This document shows positions 21,249-31,214 of a stretch of DNA of 64,000 nt, in pieces. Under the pieces are notes generated by a model, which made no database searches, was not told the DNA's origin, and was given only the letters and a program-made list of their open reading frames with translations. Each line of letters begins with the position of its first letter. Within the stretch, counting starts at the first letter, position 1. Source of the stretch: Pythium myriotylum (lineage: Eukaryota > Oomycota > Peronosporomycetes > Pythiales > Pythiaceae); assembly GCA_023091665.1 (NCBI GenBank), contig JALJCQ010000019.1, forward strand, positions 682,001 to 746,000. Reading direction: 5' to 3'. Position numbers and translations under genes: made by a program.

Positions 21249-22444
21249 GCGGATGTGAGACCGTGTTGACTCGAGGCCGTCGGACTGGCGAGTGGAGCTA
21301 GCTCGTGGGTTGGACCTCTCCTCTCCTCCTCTCCTCCTCGGCTCTCGACTGTCCGCTGTCGAAAAGAGAGCCCCCTCCTCCTTCCTCCTCATTCCTCCTC
21401 CAGGAATAAAAACACCCCGAGCAGAAGAGGCGAAGCGCAGCAGCGAAACGCTTTTGGTCGTTTGCGCTGGCGAGTGACCAGAAGAGCAAGCATTCGCCGA
21501 GTCCGGCGTGGCGATTGGCCGGGCGAAAGCAGCTGCTGCTTAGTGATTGAACCATTTGTCATGGCCGGAAGACATGGGAACGTGAAAGAGGGTGCGACAG
21601 TGACTCATACGCGCCCCCACTCCACGTGGCAGCCATCACCCACGGCCGTGCTCGCCACGGCGATTATGGTCGCGGCGTGGACAGCCCCGAGACCGACCCA
21701 GGTTTCGTCCACTGGGTTCGCTTTTGGAGTTAGATTTACTTATATATAACTCTTTGTATACAAGAAACAGAATTATATTTATAAGACGGTCATCCGCTGG
21801 CGAAAACCCTTTTCCCTTCTTGGGGGGAGATGATGATCCGGGTTCGGGGATGGGAGCGCCTCGACGCAAAACACGGTGGATCGGTAGCAGCACGAAAACG
21901 TCTGGGCCGATAGAACAGCCACCGGCTTCCGGCACACGCGACGAACCGTTTCGGGGGCAACGGGGCATCTGATCGGTTTGAAGAGGGAAGTGCCTCCCAC
22001 GACACGCCCTGTTTGCAAAGCGTCCGGGACTCTCCAGACGATGGGCTTGGTCCTTCCGTGCTTGTCTTTACCCCCACGACGGCGTCCAGGAAAGTGGATT
22101 CGTGGTGGGAGTTCCTCACTCGCCATAAACGTTTCTTGGTGGATATCTGATTAGTACCCCACGTCCTAATCAACATGGCCGATTGAAGGTAGGACGTATT
22201 ACGATTTGGTACCCCCTGTCATCATCGTCTGTTATGTGTCGTGGCCACGGCGTGGCGCAGACGAATCTCCATCACGTCCTGGTTGCTGACTGCCAGCGAC
22301 ATGGCGTCGTGGTGGGTTGGTAAGGTCCCGGGGGCGATTTGTTCATAATATTTAGATTGGCTTTCGTCAGCGTAAAGGACGAGTAAGAACGTCTCCGTAA
22401 GAATGAGTCCCCGAGAGAGTCGAGCATTACGAACTTCTTCGCCA
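21249..22444. other. Intergenic, nothing recognised
   Basis: About 1.2 kb upstream of bZIP copy 2 and downstream of ORC2. Runs of open frame near 21640-22170 on the minus strand have no family resemblance. A TATATATA stretch occurs at 21739-21748. Confidence 0.35.
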
Positions 22445-23805
22445 TCACTTGGCCTTGGTCTCTTTTGCCGGCGCGAGGATCTCGCGCTCGATGAGATCGT
22501 CGGCGAGCGGGATCGTGAGCTTCTCGGCGTTCTTGACGCGAATCACGCGCACGAGCCCGTTGTCCTCGAGGCACTTGAGCGAGTTCTTGAGCGACTGCAT
22601 GGTCGCGTGCAGCAGCAGCTTGCGGCTCTCGGCGTAGACAGTCTGGTAGTCGGCGTACTTGGCAGCAGGGCGGCCTCGTGTCGGCCCGGCCGCTTCCTTG
22701 GCCGCCGCGCGACCGAGCTGGTGCTGTGCGATGAGCCGCAGCGTGCCCACGTCTGTGGGCGTCAGACTCTGGAGGATGAAGAAGACGCCGCTGAGCGCAC
22801 GCTCGGCCGCCTTTCCCTCGCGGCTGAAGCGCAGATCCACTTCGCGGAGGTACGGACGCAACGTGTCGACGCGGTGGTGGAGCCACCGGAACCGCTGCGC
22901 GACGTCTTCGTTCCAGAGCCCCGGGACGTTGACGCTGTCCACGGACGCCACGAGGTGCACAGTCGGCGCCATCGAGAGCCTCGCGAGGCCCGCCTGAAGG
23001 TCAGGGTTGCGCAGCGCGGCGCCGTCGAGCGAGTGGACGACCACGTACATGCGTGGGAACGGCTGCTGGCGGTGGTCGAAGGCAAAGTCGACGATACCAC
23101 GGCACTAGTGGAAGACGAAGATGCGAGTTATTAGTCAGCTGCTCAGGAGATGCAAGACAAGACAGTGGATGCAGCCGACCTGCTGGGCAAAGGACTGCAT
23201 CGAGAGCTTGGCGGTCTCGGCGGACGGGATGTCGAAGACCTCGAGCTGCAGCAGGTCGACGACCTCGCGCAGAGACACGTCCGGCAGGTACCCGTGGACG
23301 TGGACGACGTAGGCGCTGCGCGGGAGGCTGCTCGCGAACGACTAGCAAGGCGCCATCAGCGTCGTCCAGATACCAGCAAAGGGTTAACGAACGCACACAC
23401 ACAACACACCTCGAGCAGCGCGTGCTTGGAGCCGACGCCGTGGAGCAGCACGCTGAAGCCCGCGTGGAGCTGCGTGAACCAGCGCGCGTAGAGCGGCTCG
23501 AAGCTGGGCCAGGGCTTGCGGCGGCGGCGCCACGCGTCTTCGTGCGCGTCCACGTGGCGCAGCGTCTCGGTCGTGCGCGCGCGCGGCTGCACCGTGAGCT
23601 TGTGCCTTTTCGGCGGCGCGGCGGGAGCTGCTGACGAGCTCTCGTCGATCTCGTCGTCGGCCGCGCGCTTTTTCGCGCCGGACGCCCTGCGCAGCCGCCG
23701 CGCGCTGAAGTAGGCGTTCGCGGAGGCTTCGCCGAGCACGGCGACGCGCGCGGCGTCCTGCTCGACGCGCTGCACGCGCGCACGGAGGCTGCTTCCTCGC
23801 GCCAT
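22445..23805 (-). CDS. ORC2: Origin recognition complex subunit 2
   Basis: Three minus-strand exons: 23805-23410, 23341-23180 and 23104-22445, giving about 405 residues, with introns of 68 and 75 nt. Both junctions are in phase. The first donor is GTGTGT; the second, GTCGGC, is atypical but its intron has CTGACTAATA and ends CACTAG. Diagnostic segments are GSKHALLE (the GxGSK motif of ORC2), VVHVHGYLPDVS, VVVHSLDGAALR and VHLVASVDSVNVPGLW, then a C-terminal winged helix. ORC2 is part of the six-subunit complex that marks replication origins and loads MCM. The N-terminus is short compared with animal ORC2, which has a longer disordered tail. Confidence 0.88.
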
Positions 23806-26252
23806 CTCTTCGCTTTGGCGGTACCTTGTGACAAGACGGCGGTTCCCTCGGAAGAGTGACGGACCATGGCTTCCTGGGTGTGTGTGTGAGGAGGCAGAGA
23901 TGATGAGTGAGCCCGATGCAAAGACGACCAGCGAGAGAGCGGAGGCAAATCGAGCGCGTGAGAGAGTCGCTGGTGTCCTCTGAGAAGCTACGAAGGCTCG
24001 TGGGCCGAGTCGAAGAGGAGAAGAGGGGAGGGACCGAGGTACATGAGACCGACAGGGCCTAGGGCCTCGGAGGTGAGACCGTCGCGACGAGGACCTGCCA
24101 GCTGCGCCGTTCGTCCGTCCGATCGTCATGAGAGATGCGAAGGACAATCGTGGCGAATGCAAGCGTCGAAGTGCCGAAGGAACAACGAGATACACGCGGT
24201 CGCTGTCGAGTGGGCTCGTTGAAGAGCTCTTCTTCTTGTAATTCTTAGCCTCGCCCTTCGAAGACGTCACTGTTGCAATGATTGCAGGATGCGACAGACG
24301 TGCGAGGGATTTGACAATGCGGGTGTCTTGATTTGTAGTGAGGAAGGTTCAACGTGGCGCGATTGCGCTCGAGTTGTCCGGTGCCCGACGGAAAACCGCG
24401 GTTCTCTCGTTCGTGTCGTGGCTCATGGGTCCCTCTGACGTGATACAACGTTTGCGGATAAACGACGGATGGGAAGTTCGTGAGCGATCGAGACTTGACC
24501 AGGCAATGGAGGGATAACGTGTGAGGCTCGAGTCGTTTCCACATCTCCGAGCAAGGAGGCAGTCGGAGGTTTGGGGCGGAGGGGCCAATTGCGCTAGTGG
24601 TTCATGTGGATTAATTCGGTAGTTTTCTTGCACGAACAAGCAAGCATCGTGCATTCCCAAGTCAAGGTGCTGGGTGTAAACGCACGAATGAGACCGTAAA
24701 GTTCAGGATTAGGGACGGCCACGCACAAGACGTTTTTTCAATTCTTTATGCAGACAATCAAAGCAGACAAAGAGCTCGAACAACAAATGCACGAGCATGC
24801 AAACCATCGAAATGTCTTCCGCCTCATCGACGAATGTATGACGTAGGTTCTGTCAACTACAGTAGTGTAGCAGCGAGGTACACTCATGGAGCAATTATCA
24901 AAAACCGGCTCACGTGTGAATTCCCTGTGGATGACGACTTTCTGTGTCAGGGTACCTTTGTGTTCAACATCTGATACAGAAATATGGGCCAGCTGGACAG
25001 CAAATCCCGTGTTTGAAGCAAGCGCAAATTTTTCACACAAAGATATCCCACAGCGAAGTAAAGCCGACAGGGATTTACGCGAGTTGTCGACTCGACGACT
25101 TGCGGTCTGTCGTCTCCCTTCTGGCCACCTTGGTCGATATTCACTCGGTGTGCACCCCCTCTGAGATGCACCCATGTGCACGAATGCTACGAAGGTTCAT
25201 CCGAAGCTTGGTGGTATTGTGGAACACGAAGCATTGTGCCAATTCATCAAGCCTCCAGTGACAGAATCATACCAAAACCTTGCATTGAGATACAAGCTCG
25301 AGGTAAATGTCTGATCCCTCATGCCCGTTCCACGATCTTCATCCTTCCACAAGTTCTCTGAACCTTCTTCTGCGATCGTCGGCGTTGAGGACACAGCTGA
25401 CGATCGCAGAAGAAGGTTCGACTGGACGAGAGAACTTTGCCAAAGTTACGAGTCAGCATCAACAGATCATCCCTCAAGGTCGGTCTATACCTCCAGCCAC
25501 TTCTTCGGCTGCAACTGCCTCAGTTCGAACGAGGAATCCAGGTCCATGAAGAATTGGGCTCCTGGACTTCGACAAAGTCTCTCGCGCTCTGCCACAACTA
25601 AGCAGCTCGCAGAGGTTTTGCCACCGGCTTTTTGTGATATGATACTATGGGTGGAAGACATCAATGTCTCCGATCATTATGCATCCATTATCCGACCCAG
25701 GCTTGCTGCCTCTCCTCTACGTTCGTGGAAACGTACTAGACAACTCGCTGCCAACCTGTGCGACCGCCACTGTTTCCATCACCGTCGTCACGCGCGATCA
25801 AGACCGAGCGAAATGTGATGTCTTCTCGGCGGCTAGCCAAATGTGCGGGAAGCCAGTCGCAAGGGCCCTATCCAAGCAACCTTAGTTGGTACCTGACCAG
25901 TAGGTGGAGGCATGGCTGCTCTAGGTGAAGTGCATCATCCCCACTGCCTGTCACGTGCGTCTGTTAAGAGCAAAACCAGTTGATACAAGAGCACGTTGGC
26001 ATGGACTCTCCGCGTATGAGGTGTGACCGATGATGCTAATTGTCCGAGCCTGCGCTCTCACTTGCTCTCTTCTCTCTTTCCAACACAGACACTGTCTTCA
26101 GTAAGATAGTAGCAGATAAAATTGTACACGCGACCACTCCATACAAAACATCGCTATGCCGCGGCAGCGGCTCTCAAGAAGCGTGGTAATCACAAGGAGC
26201 GAATAAACACATCCTCGAAGAACTCCAGTAGTAAATTAAATCGGTTCACTTC
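23806..26252. other. Long intergenic with decayed fragments
   Basis: 2.4 kb. 23806-24270 is probably the ORC2 5' flank. At about 24830-24970 (plus) a 45-codon coding-looking stretch (RLTCEFPVDDDFLCQGTFVF) ends in stops, and at 25660-25880 another (LLPLLYVRGNVLDNSLPT) has no clear start; I recognise neither and suspect remnants of decayed genes. A perfect long inverted repeat lies at 25360-25419 (separate entry). No RNA gene seen. Confidence 0.35.
25360..25419. repeat. Perfect 21-bp inverted repeat, 18-nt loop
   Basis: Arm 25360-25380 begins GAACCTTCTTCTGCGATCG; its exact reverse complement is 25399-25419. The spacer 25381-25398 is GGCGTTGAGGACACAGCT. The transcript of either strand would form a 21-bp hairpin with no mismatch. 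Perfection suggests a recent template-switch event or selection for a hairpin. Confidence 0.85.
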
Positions 26253-28442
26253 TCATAGATCGATCTGCTCGTCTTCCTCCATCTTGTGATGCAGCGTGAC
26301 GGACTCGACCGCAAACTCGCGGAACTTGATCTTTTCGCCCGTCTTGCCGATGCGGAAGCGCTTCTTGTAGATCAGGTTCGGATACACTTCCTCGGTTTGC
26401 ACGGCGATGAAACGCTCGGCTCGTGCGTTACCGCCCTTTGGCGGTTCCAGTCGAGCTCGGGCGTTTGGGAACACCAGCACAAGGGCTGAGAGAATGAACA
26501 GGATACCACAGGCAATCCATGTCGCGATGGCGCCAAAGCTTGTGTTAGCCATGTAGACCTGAAACTCTTTGGTGGTGGCGGCAGCTGCAAGGTGGCGCTG
26601 CCACGCAACTTGGGTATTTGAGGCCGCGGGCGTCACAAGAGCGTTCTGGAACAAGAAGAGCATCGCCGCTGCTTCCACGGTGCGAGCCGTAGACTCACCG
26701 TCTAGCACGAATCGGTTTGCCTGCATGAAGTTGCTGAACTGGTCCACCGTTGATGAATCTGGTTCTCGTTTGGAATCTGCGGATTGAACAATCGTCACGG
26801 AAGCGAGTTGGTTTGACACGATTACGGGCGGCTGCGCAATCTGCACCAACGGAAGAGGGCTCGACGGTAGATGCAGTTGATCCGAAGGAACCTGCATTGC
26901 AGTGAGGAGAAGATGCTTGAAAGAGCGGCCGAGATGGATGGACAAGCCATCGCATGATGGGTCCTCTTCGTCGCGCTCACAGAGCATGGTATACGTGCGA
27001 TGGAACGACCACGAGAGCTTGGCAAAAGTCAGCGACAGCGAGTAAGAGATTGAGCCTGTGGGTGTCGTAGACGCCGAGATGGTTGATCCAAAGATGAACA
27101 GAGCGTTTTTGTCAACCGCGCAGTTGGTAAAGTCTTCACTCCAGCACGAAGGAAGATACTGAGACGCTGCAACGGTCGAGCGCAACCGCACGAGAGGGTC
27201 TGTGCTTGTCGAAACGCATTTGGCAGCACCACATGAAAGACTCGAGGCATTCGCGGTCGCAATCGGTACCTCAACCGTGAGCGTCTCAAGCGAGACCACT
27301 GGGTGGAATTTCCGTTTGTGGAATCGAACGGCGATACCGCTAGAGTTGACGGAGCGAACTGGCCAGAACACTTTACCAACAGCTTCGACAACATCACTAA
27401 GCCCGGATCGCTCAGAGAGACCATAGAGTGGTGCCTTCGTCAGTGAAACCTCTTTAGCGAGCTTCGCCAGTGCCGTGGCGCCATGAAGCGCAAGATCTCT
27501 AGTGGTCGCCGCGGAAAAGACTTGACTGGCACGTTGCGTCAGCTCTTGGTCTCCACGCTGTGTCCACGGGATACGCACGGTCGGTGAGGCATCACCGTCA
27601 CCATTCAAAGCATTAGTCCACGCGAAGTCGTCGCTCCAGTCACGCAGCGGGAACCCGAGCGACACGCGCGTGCCTGTCGCGACGCGCTTGAGGTTCAGCG
27701 GATCTTCCCCGATGGATTCGGCAGTTTCAACCTCGCGCACGACCGAGCGCAGCGCAGTCAGCTCGAGCATCGTGGTCTCTCGCTGCACCAGTCGTCTCGT
27801 ACGAGTCTGCAGGCTCTCGCTCTCGCCCCCACTCTGGTTGGTCTGCACAGCCGAGAGACTGTTACCGATAGCGATCATGACGATGGGAAAGAAGAGCATC
27901 AGCGCGGTCTTCTTGATCTTGGAGATGGGCTTGGAGGCCGGGTCATCCTGACGAGACCACTTGAGGTTGTGTAGGTACACAATGAAGACCGGGAAGAGGT
28001 ATCCGAGCAGCAGGCTCACGAACGATTCAAAAAAGCCCATGACCACGCCCGAGTACGTGTTGAAGAGCTCGACCTGCGACTCGGCATCGTCGCTCCGCAC
28101 TTTTTTGAGCGGGATGCCTCTCCAGAGCGTGACCGTGAACGCCGAGATGAGCACGGCGCTGAGCAGCACGAGCAGCGCGAAGCGTTTCCAGCGGAGGATG
28201 ATCTCGGGCCGCGGACGGTTGGCCGCGGGCACGACGCGCAGCGGCGGCTCGCTCTGCATGAGCCAGTTGTCGGTCGGCTTGCCGCTGGCCAGCAGCGGCG
28301 CGGAGCGGAAGCTGTCCTCCATGCGTCGCGGCGGGATCCCGAATGCCGTCGCGGGATCGCCACCGTCCAGAATGGAGCGCCCATCGGGTCGGTCCGCCTC
28401 TTGATTCTGCGCTGGATTTTTGAGAAACCTGCGAGATCGCAT
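26253..28442 (-). CDS. Membrane protein, oomycete paralogue A
   Basis: Single exon, 729 residues from ATG 28442. A cytosolic N-terminal tail of about 80 residues is followed by a membrane helix (FALLVLLSAVLISAFTVTLW), two more hydrophobic segments within the next 110 residues, a 430-residue probably extracytoplasmic domain with a few cysteines, and a final membrane helix (IATWIACGILFILSALVLVF) near residue 640. The 70-residue tail carries TEEVYPNLIYKKRF and a VESVTLHHK motif. It is head-to-head with a homologue at 28752, sharing topology and tail (DDLYPNIVHKKRL; VDSIVLHAK). I do not recognise a named family; the function is unknown. Codon usage is like the conserved genes. Confidence 0.8.
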   Translation of the reverse strand: MRSRRFLKNPAQNQEADRPDGRSILDGGDPATAFGIPPRRMEDSFRSAPLLASGKPTDNWLMQSEPPLRVVPAANRPRPEIILRWKRFALLVLLSAVLISAFTVTLWRGIPLKKVRSDDAESQVELFNTYSGVVMGFFESFVSLLLGYLFPVFIVYLHNLKWSRQDDPASKPISKIKKTALMLFFPIVMIAIGNSLSAVQTNQSGGESESLQTRTRRLVQRETTMLELTALRSVVREVETAESIGEDPLNLKRVATGTRVSLGFPLRDWSDDFAWTNALNGDGDASPTVRIPWTQRGDQELTQRASQVFSAATTRDLALHGATALAKLAKEVSLTKAPLYGLSERSGLSDVVEAVGKVFWPVRSVNSSGIAVRFHKRKFHPVVSLETLTVEVPIATANASSLSCGAAKCVSTSTDPLVRLRSTVAASQYLPSCWSEDFTNCAVDKNALFIFGSTISASTTPTGSISYSLSLTFAKLSWSFHRTYTMLCERDEEDPSCDGLSIHLGRSFKHLLLTAMQVPSDQLHLPSSPLPLVQIAQPPVIVSNQLASVTIVQSADSKREPDSSTVDQFSNFMQANRFVLDGESTARTVEAAAMLFLFQNALVTPAASNTQVAWQRHLAAAATTKEFQVYMANTSFGAIATWIACGILFILSALVLVFPNARARLEPPKGGNARAERFIAVQTEEVYPNLIYKKRFRIGKTGEKIKFREFAVESVTLHHKMEEDEQIDL

Positions 28443-28751
28443 CAAGAATATTCGGTGGGGTATCTAGTCGGACGGTCGACGGGTGTTATCTACCTCTCAT
28501 CTTCGATGCAAGCGGCCTCTTGGGTTCACAAACCCTCCAATACGTTATAAGCGTATCTCGAACAGCGATGTGTTCTCGCAGGTTTTGCTGGACCTCTTCG
28601 TCAGCGACGATTGACACAGTCTGACTCAGGGACGAGCGAGAGAGGGGGAGGAGACCATGGGGCGAGATATGCGCGCCAAGCTCGCGGACGGTGGGTTCAC
28701 TCGGCCTTCGGACACGCGCCGCGCTGACCGTGCGTTCTTGTTGATTCTAAA
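28443..28751. promoter_or_regulatory. Bidirectional promoter region
   Basis: The 309 bp between the two divergent ATGs of the paralogous membrane-protein genes must contain both promoters. No defined motif is claimed. Confidence 0.45.
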
Positions 28752-30689
28752 ATGGGGTTCTTTGTCGCTGCAGACGACGCGCCTACGATGAGCCCTGCGC
28801 GGCCGATGCCCGAGGACGAGGACGACGACTTCGCGCTGCAGACCAACCGCGACGCCGACCACAACACGATCGTCGACATGAATCTGCGCACCATGCGCTT
28901 CGTGATCGTCGTGGCCGCCGCGCTCATCGTCGCGTTCTCCTACGCGCTCATCACGAGCCGCTCGATCGTGCTCGCGCACGTGCTCGACCCGGACAAGGTC
29001 GAGAGCCAGGTGGCCTTTTACAACGTCTTGCTCGGTGCTATCATGTTCACGTCCGGCAAGGTCTTTGAGATCTACACCGACACGCTCATCTTCCCGACGC
29101 TGCATACGTACCTCCATAACTGCTCGCTCTACCCGGGTGACGACCCGCACCGCACAACCTCCAAGGTCAAGAGCAACGCCATTTTCTGGGGGCTCAAGAC
29201 GGTGCTCATCTTCATGAACGTCGGCACGGCCAGTCTCTTCGTGAGTCACCGCACGCGTGCCATCAGTTCTTCAACGCGTGCGCTGTCTGATGCAGTCGAA
29301 GACCACGCGCGCCGGCTCCAAGACATGATGCCGGTCGAGGCCAACCCTCTCATCGCGTTCCTCGCCGACGCGCACAAGGGCTTTGGTATCTCCACGACGT
29401 CATGCCTCCGCAAGTCCGAGTGGACGTCAGCCGATGTTGACTACACATCGGTGGGGTATGCGTTCGCTCAACGCGCGTGGAGTCGCGAGGTTGCTGCGAC
29501 GGTCGGCCCTTCCGAGATTCTGACGACGCTGACATTGCAGGAATGTGTACAAGATGCCGTCGCCTGTGAACTCGCTCTGGCATCAAAAGGAATCAACCCA
29601 AACGACTTTGCTGTACTTCTCTCGCGCGGTGTGGCGTCGAAGAATCTCCAGGAAGTTCCGCAGAACGTGACTATGCAACGCGCGGTGGACGAGCTGAGTC
29701 GATTCACGACTTCGATGGAAGCGTCCCTCCCACGCGAGGCAACGATCAAGCTCGAAAAGATTGTCTCGACTGTCGGTCTCTCAACACTATCGGCTACCGT
29801 GAGCATTCCTCAGCGCGCTGCCCGTGAGTCGATTGTATGCGGGGCCAAACGCTGCGTGCTTGCTGTCGACGCGGAACCTCAACAGTTTGCAACAATTGAG
29901 CAGGTCGACGGCGAGTTGTTCACATCGTTCACGACACGCGACGCGATCGTGACATCTACCGGTGAACCGCGAGAAATTTTGTCGTTCACGTTCGCTCGCC
30001 ACAGGCCTGCTGACGACTTCTTGCCCGTTGATCTCGGTGACGGCGACAGTGTTGTTGTCAGCACCAAATCCCCCGTTCTTCATCGTTCACGACTGGTCGA
30101 GCTCAATGCCGTTCTGCTTCCCTATGCCTCGGGTCTCAAGACGTGGCTCCCGCTACCAGATCAGTATTCTCCACAGAGCACCGATTGTGATCCCCTTGTG
30201 GATGCATACATCACCGACTTCTCTCGCAAGGCGTCCGCCTTCTCTTCGTCGCAGATCTCTTCTACACTCTCAACGGCGACACTGCTCTTCCTAGCTCAAG
30301 ATGCTGCATATGAACCATCGCAAGAGACGCTCGCCTTCGAGCGGCGACTGGCTGAGGAGGCGTCTTCGTCGACGGAAGAGACCGTCCAACTCACGCTGAG
30401 CGTGACGCAGTACTCTGCGTACTCGACGTTCTTCGGCTGCGCCATCATGGTGGTGCTCACGGTGTTTGTCATCGTGCGCCCGACAGCTCGAGTGAGACTG
30501 ACTCCCAACACGACCCCGGCGGCGCAGTACGTGCAGATCCTCACGGACGACCTGTATCCCAACATCGTCCACAAGAAGCGACTGCGCTTCGTCAACGGCG
30601 AAGTGCTGCCTTTCAACGAGTACGTCGTCGACTCGATCGTGCTCCACGCCAAGCGCGACTCAACCAAGAAGATCTTCCTGTCCCATTAA
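28752..30689 (+). CDS. Membrane protein, oomycete paralogue B
   Basis: Single exon, 645 residues from ATG 28752. Acidic N-terminal tail, membrane helix at about 49-70 (VIVVAAALIVAFSYALITS), further hydrophobic segments to about 165, a large middle domain, a C-terminal helix (FFGCAIMVVLTVFVIV) near 560-575, and a conserved 70-residue cytosolic tail with DDLYPNIVHKKRLRF and VDSIVLHAK. Paralogue of the divergently transcribed gene at 26253-28442. The matching CGAKRCV and CGAAKCV segments in the middle domains support shared ancestry. Function unknown; possibly a plasma-membrane receptor or scaffold. Confidence 0.8.
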   Translation: MGFFVAADDAPTMSPARPMPEDEDDDFALQTNRDADHNTIVDMNLRTMRFVIVVAAALIVAFSYALITSRSIVLAHVLDPDKVESQVAFYNVLLGAIMFTSGKVFEIYTDTLIFPTLHTYLHNCSLYPGDDPHRTTSKVKSNAIFWGLKTVLIFMNVGTASLFVSHRTRAISSSTRALSDAVEDHARRLQDMMPVEANPLIAFLADAHKGFGISTTSCLRKSEWTSADVDYTSVGYAFAQRAWSREVAATVGPSEILTTLTLQECVQDAVACELALASKGINPNDFAVLLSRGVASKNLQEVPQNVTMQRAVDELSRFTTSMEASLPREATIKLEKIVSTVGLSTLSATVSIPQRAARESIVCGAKRCVLAVDAEPQQFATIEQVDGELFTSFTTRDAIVTSTGEPREILSFTFARHRPADDFLPVDLGDGDSVVVSTKSPVLHRSRLVELNAVLLPYASGLKTWLPLPDQYSPQSTDCDPLVDAYITDFSRKASAFSSSQISSTLSTATLLFLAQDAAYEPSQETLAFERRLAEEASSSTEETVQLTLSVTQYSAYSTFFGCAIMVVLTVFVIVRPTARVRLTPNTTPAAQYVQILTDDLYPNIVHKKRLRFVNGEVLPFNEYVVDSIVLHAKRDSTKKIFLSH

Positions 30690-31214
30690 TAAAACTTGAA
30701 TTCTTTCTAATCGCTGTCCTCGGAGCTGAACACCGGGTACGCACAGAAGCATCCTCGTTGGTGGTACGGGGATTCGGTCCAGCGAGGGTCTGGCTTGCGA
30801 GTCGCGAACACGGCACACTGCCTTCCTGCATGACATGGCGTCCTGGATTTGGCAAAGCGTCGACTTCGCTGGATCGACAGCATTGACAGCGGACACAGCA
30901 GACGCTCCACGGCGACAGATTCCCTCTGGGGTGAGCAATCTGCGACTGAGAGCTTCGCCATCGCGAGGCTCAGCGACTCGGTCTCACTTGGTGGTTGCGC
31001 CATGCCTCCTCAACAATCGCCACGAAGAAAGTCTGGTTCGCACTAAGTGCGACAAGTCGTGGTCGGCTCTGCCTGATGGTACAGTCGTTGTGTTTGTGTA
31101 TTGGTGACCAAGTGGCGAGTGCCACGAATCTGGTCACGCGATGCTAAGAATAGGAGCGGAGTGTTCTAGTGAGAGACTCAATGTTTGCAGCATCACACCA
31201 AGAACGACTCAGCG
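30690..31214. other. Intergenic, nothing recognised
   Basis: About 525 bp between membrane paralogue B and the first gene of the membrane-LRR cluster. ATTAATAAAA just past the stop at 30686-30695 may serve polyadenylation. Confidence 0.35.
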
